The position numbers and the translations under genes were made by a program. Source: a bacterium (GTDB lineage: Bacteria; Armatimonadota; Chthonomonadetes; Chthonomonadales; Chthonomonadaceae). Taken from it: a stretch of DNA of 8,485 nucleotides. The notes below the pieces were generated by a model that saw only the letters and a program-made list of their open reading frames with translations, was not told the DNA's origin and did not search any database. Below, in pieces: positions 6,320-8,485 of the stretch (within the stretch, counting starts at the first letter, position 1; each line of letters opens with the position of its first letter). The stretch spans positions 1-8,485 of the forward strand of contig JAJZFK010000401.1 in the NCBI GenBank assembly GCA_021805405.1, in the 5' to 3' direction.

Positions 6320-8173
6320 CTAGCTTTTGGAAGGCAATTTCGGTATACGCGGGTCATCAACCAATGCTGCCCCTTCGCGTAACCAATAGAACCTGTTCGC
6401 CGATAGCGATTTAAACCGCTGACGTTTTGCCGAGGGCCACCGCACTTCAATTGCCAGCACATGGTGCTCGCCCTTAAGGCCAAAGGTGAGGCGCATATCA
6501 CTATGAGAGCAGTAACTGGAGCCGCTTCGAACCCACTGGGTTTGACGACCCGCTGCCGTAACAATCGTGACCTTGGCACCTACAGCATCTCTATTACTGC
6601 GAACGCCTTCCAGCCGCAAGGTAATCCAGTTATTGCGATTCCCGCCATCGTTACGATAGAGTGACAGCGGGCCCTGTTGTGAAACCATCACCACATCAAC
6701 GTCGCCATCATTATCAAAGTCGCCTACCGCCAGGCCCCGCGTAACGCGAGGCACCACAAGATCCCCAAGCGACCTGTTGTCCTGCACAAACTTACCGTCG
6801 CCCTGGTTGTGCAGAAGCAGCTGACTTTGGGCAAAGGTTTCGCCGTCGATCGCAGCCTTTGCCACCATAGGCGATACGTGCCCGTTCCCGATGATGATAT
6901 CCGGCCAGCCATCGAGATCATAGTCGAAGCATTCCAAACCGAAACCGAGGAAGTGAAGGTTCGCATCGGTTATACCAGATGACTGTGCGGCATCCTGAAA
7001 CACGCCGCCCATGTTGTGCAGTACAGTCTTCGACTCGCCTGAGTAGTTGACGACAAACAGGTCTTCACGCCCCTCATGCAGGTAATCTGAGACTCCTATG
7101 CCCATGCTTGCCGTTGCGTGCCCCATTCTGTCATAAGCAGCACCGGCTTCAACTGCGCGGTTGGTGAAGGTGCCATCCCGGTTGTTGTGCAACAGAAAGT
7201 TTGGCATGGTATCATTCGTTACAAAGAGATCTGGCCAGCCGTCGCTATCGTAGTCTATCCAGACAGCCGAAAGGCTTTTACCCCACAGGCCCTGAAGGTT
7301 TGCGCGGTCCGTGACATCCGTAAATGTTCCGTCGCCATTGTTGTGGTACAACCGGCAGTGACTAGGCGGAAATTGCATGGGAGCTGGGAACTGGCCAATT
7401 GTGTCGTCACGGTCTATTTCGGGAGACCATTGGCAATAGTGACAGACAAACAGATCCAGAAACCCATCGTTATCGTAGTCGCCCCAAGCGGAACTAGTGG
7501 GCCAGCACATATGGCCGTGAAGACCTGGTATAAACTTGTCCGCTACCCCAGCAGATTCTGTTACGTCGGTAAACGTGCCGTCTCCATTGTTGCGATAAAG
7601 GTGGTTTCCGCCAATTGCCGTGATGTATAGGTCGAGATGCCCGTCGTTGTTATAGTCCGCCACAGAAACGCCCTGCCCGTATCCCGTTGGCCCCAACAGT
7701 CCTGCTTCGCGAGTTACATCGGTAAAGGTGCCGTTTCCGTTGTTGCGGTAGAGCACGTTCTGTGTGCTGAACGCAACGCCACCGGCTGGCGCATAAGGCA
7801 GCGGGCCGCCTTGAACTGCAAAAATATCCAGTAGTCCGTCATTGTTGAAGTCCCACAGAGCAACTCCCCCACCGGTCTGTACGATGAATGGCTCGCGCGT
7901 CGTGTCGTTATTTGGCGAACCGTTATTAAATGTCCAACTTACACCAGCTGCCCGGGAGACGTCCCGGAACGTGACTGGAACGGAAGCGATTTGCGGGCTG
8001 GATTCGGCAACGGCAGGTGTAATCACCGTTGATATGGCGGCAGGGATTTGCGCGGGGTCCTGCCGCGACCTCAGGAAATTACAGCCAACAACCGCTATGG
8101 AGCCCACTGCAAGAACAAAAGAGCGCCTGGTGAGCGGTCCACCGGCTAGTATTTGTGGCATGCGAAGTTCCAT
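6320..8173 (-). CDS. CRTAC1-like Tat lipoprotein with FG-GAP/VCBS repeats and ASPIC/UnbV domain
   Basis: 617-residue envelope protein. TRRSFVL (15-21) is a near-ideal twin-arginine motif, followed by AVGSIAVVG and Cys31, so it is probably exported folded and lipidated. Seven calcium-loop-like motifs mark a propeller of VCBS/FG-GAP repeats: 108-116, 173-181, 232-240, 307-315, 363-371, 417-425 and 485-493. Most read DxxxDGxxD; the fifth (DYLHEGRED) is degenerate. LYRNNGDGTFTDVT-type strands recur between them. Residues 514-600 are an ASPIC/UnbV domain (SNRDAVGAKV, SGSSYCSHSDMRLTFGL, VRWPS). The family is usually annotated CRTAC1 family protein; its biochemical role is not established. Cys244, Cys247 and Cys273 are a local cluster. 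An in-frame stop abuts the ATG at 8173, which lacks a clear Shine-Dalgarno site; Met5 (8161) has a weak GGA upstream and is an alternative start. It lies 23 bp after the LacI gene, so the two probably share a transcript. Confidence 0.93.
   Translation of the reverse strand: MELRMPQILAGGPLTRRSFVLAVGSIAVVGCNFLRSRQDPAQIPAAISTVITPAVAESSPQIASVPVTFRDVSRAAGVSWTFNNGSPNNDTTREPFIVQTGGGVALWDFNNDGLLDIFAVQGGPLPYAPAGGVAFSTQNVLYRNNGNGTFTDVTREAGLLGPTGYGQGVSVADYNNDGHLDLYITAIGGNHLYRNNGDGTFTDVTESAGVADKFIPGLHGHMCWPTSSAWGDYDNDGFLDLFVCHYCQWSPEIDRDDTIGQFPAPMQFPPSHCRLYHNNGDGTFTDVTDRANLQGLWGKSLSAVWIDYDSDGWPDLFVTNDTMPNFLLHNNRDGTFTNRAVEAGAAYDRMGHATASMGIGVSDYLHEGREDLFVVNYSGESKTVLHNMGGVFQDAAQSSGITDANLHFLGFGLECFDYDLDGWPDIIIGNGHVSPMVAKAAIDGETFAQSQLLLHNQGDGKFVQDNRSLGDLVVPRVTRGLAVGDFDNDGDVDVVMVSQQGPLSLYRNDGGNRNNWITLRLEGVRSNRDAVGAKVTIVTAAGRQTQWVRSGSSYCSHSDMRLTFGLKGEHHVLAIEVRWPSAKRQRFKSLSANRFYWLREGAALVDDPRIPKLPSKS
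7151..7753 (-). repeat. four related coding repeats inside the CRTAC1-like gene
   Basis: Four segments encode variants of LYRNNGDGTFTDVT: about 7712-7753 (YRNNGNGTFTDVT), 7559-7600 (YRNNGDGTFTDVT), 7310-7351 (YHNNGDGTFTDVT) and 7151-7192 (LHNNRDGTFTNRA). They are similar at the DNA level because the protein repeat is conserved. Spacing is irregular (about 150, 250 and 160 bp), as expected for propeller blades with insertions and not for a DNA-level array. Confidence 0.75.
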
Positions 8174-8176
8174 CTA

Positions 8177-8196
8177 GTGCACAAAAAGTAGCGCAC
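8177..8196 (-). other. short inverted repeat between LacI and CRTAC1-like genes
   Basis: On the minus strand GTGCGC and GTGCAC flank an 8-base loop containing a run of five T; five pairs are Watson-Crick and one is G-U. It fills the gap between the regulator stop codon and the ATG of the CRTAC1-like gene. The stem is too short for a confident terminator and is not followed by a U tract. It may occlude initiation at the first ATG, or it may be chance. Confidence 0.2.
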
Positions 8197-8485
8197 CTAT
8201 TCATTGCCCCTTAAGCCTGCCCTCGTGGACGACTCGCGATTCTGGAAGGAGTATGACAATTGAACGGCCTCGGCTTCAACGGATGTGTCCGCCATTCGTC
8301 GCTGCAACAGCGCCCACCCGCGATTACACATTTCATCTACGGGCATGGCGATGGTACTAAGGGGTGGATCAAAATAGGCCATAAACTCGTTACCTTCGCA
8401 CCCAATGATCATCACATCGCGCGGAACATGCAGGTCAAGGTCGCGAATAGCACGAAATGAAGCGATCGCAATTTCATCATAGTGG
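8197..8485 (-). CDS. LacI-family transcriptional regulator, C-terminal part only (cut by window edge)
   Basis: The frame is open to the window edge and gives 95 complete codons ending at TAG. They match the end of the periplasmic-binding-protein-like sensor of LacI/PurR regulators: a helix HYDEIAIASFRAIRDLDLHV, then VPRDVMIIGCEG (family pattern VP-DV--+GFDD), then DPPLSTIAMPVDEM (P-L-T+-+P--E), a helix to LLQRRM and the closing strand with NRESST (R-ST ending). The DNA-binding domain and most of the sugar site lie outside the window. The usual acidic pair after G is here CEGNE, a small departure. It probably binds the palindromes at 6216-6229 and 6255-6272 and releases them on binding a sugar; position supports this and the sequence does not prove it. 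It is the upstream neighbour of the CRTAC1-like gene, likely in one transcript. Confidence 0.9.
   Translation of the reverse strand, partial: HYDEIAIASFRAIRDLDLHVPRDVMIIGCEGNEFMAYFDPPLSTIAMPVDEMCNRGWALLQRRMADTSVEAEAVQLSYSFQNRESSTRAGLRGNE

Noticed and set aside
7118..7630. 170-codon open frame on the plus strand inside the CRTAC1-like gene
   Set aside because: It lies antisense to a well-supported repeat protein, has no Shine-Dalgarno site or recognisable domain, and its openness follows from the repetitive codon pattern of the real gene.
7151..7753. Regularly recurring DNA words that could suggest a CRISPR-like or tandem array
   Set aside because: They are in frame, encode the LYRNNGDGTFTDVT-type blade motif, have diverged sequence and uneven spacing, and the intervening DNA is coding.

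Overview
The window most likely comes from a free-living member of the Armatimonadota (a Capsulimonas/Fimbriimonas-like lineage). The best evidence is the pseudopilin at 5362-6129: its N-terminus (FTLIELLVVIAIIAILAAI, then a FPVFAKAREKARQ-type stretch) and its late H-X9-DG motif have the form I associate with the large prepilin-like families of that phylum, and differ from the planctomycete version. The taxonomic call is inference from recalled family patterns; no rRNA or housekeeping gene is present.

Layout. On the plus strand, 7-2049 encodes a secreted protein with a transthyretin-like N-terminal domain and a glycosidase-like beta-propeller region. It converges on a minus-strand block across a 211-bp intergenic region (2050-2260) that holds two adjoining stem-loops. 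Read in its own direction, the minus-strand block begins with the C-terminal part of a LacI-family regulator (8485-8197, cut by the window edge). Then come a CRTAC1-like FG-GAP/VCBS + ASPIC/UnbV lipoprotein (8173-6320), a regulatory gap (6319-6130), a pseudopilin-like H-X9-DG protein (6129-5362), an 85-residue lipoprotein (5316-5059) and a GH92 alpha-mannosidase with a C-terminal malectin-like domain (5041-2261).

The clearest new element is in the regulatory gap. A near-consensus extended -10 promoter (TTGACA, 17-bp spacer, TGA-TACAAT) lies just after the CRTAC1-like gene. A LacI-type palindrome covers its start site, and a second, perfect palindrome sits 41 bp downstream, centre to centre. 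With the LacI-family gene two genes upstream, this reads as a locally encoded, sugar-relieved repression switch for the pseudopilin-lipoprotein-GH92 operon. The three genes are spaced 45 and 17 bp apart and each has a good Shine-Dalgarno site.

Taken together the window looks like an extracytoplasmic glycan-use locus aimed at alpha-mannosides: GH92 trims mannose outside the cytoplasm, the malectin-like domain may hold the enzyme on carbohydrate, and the lipoproteins and pseudopilin-like protein would act at the envelope. The enzyme and regulator family assignments are firm. The joint role of the pseudopilin, small lipoprotein and CRTAC1-like protein is inference.
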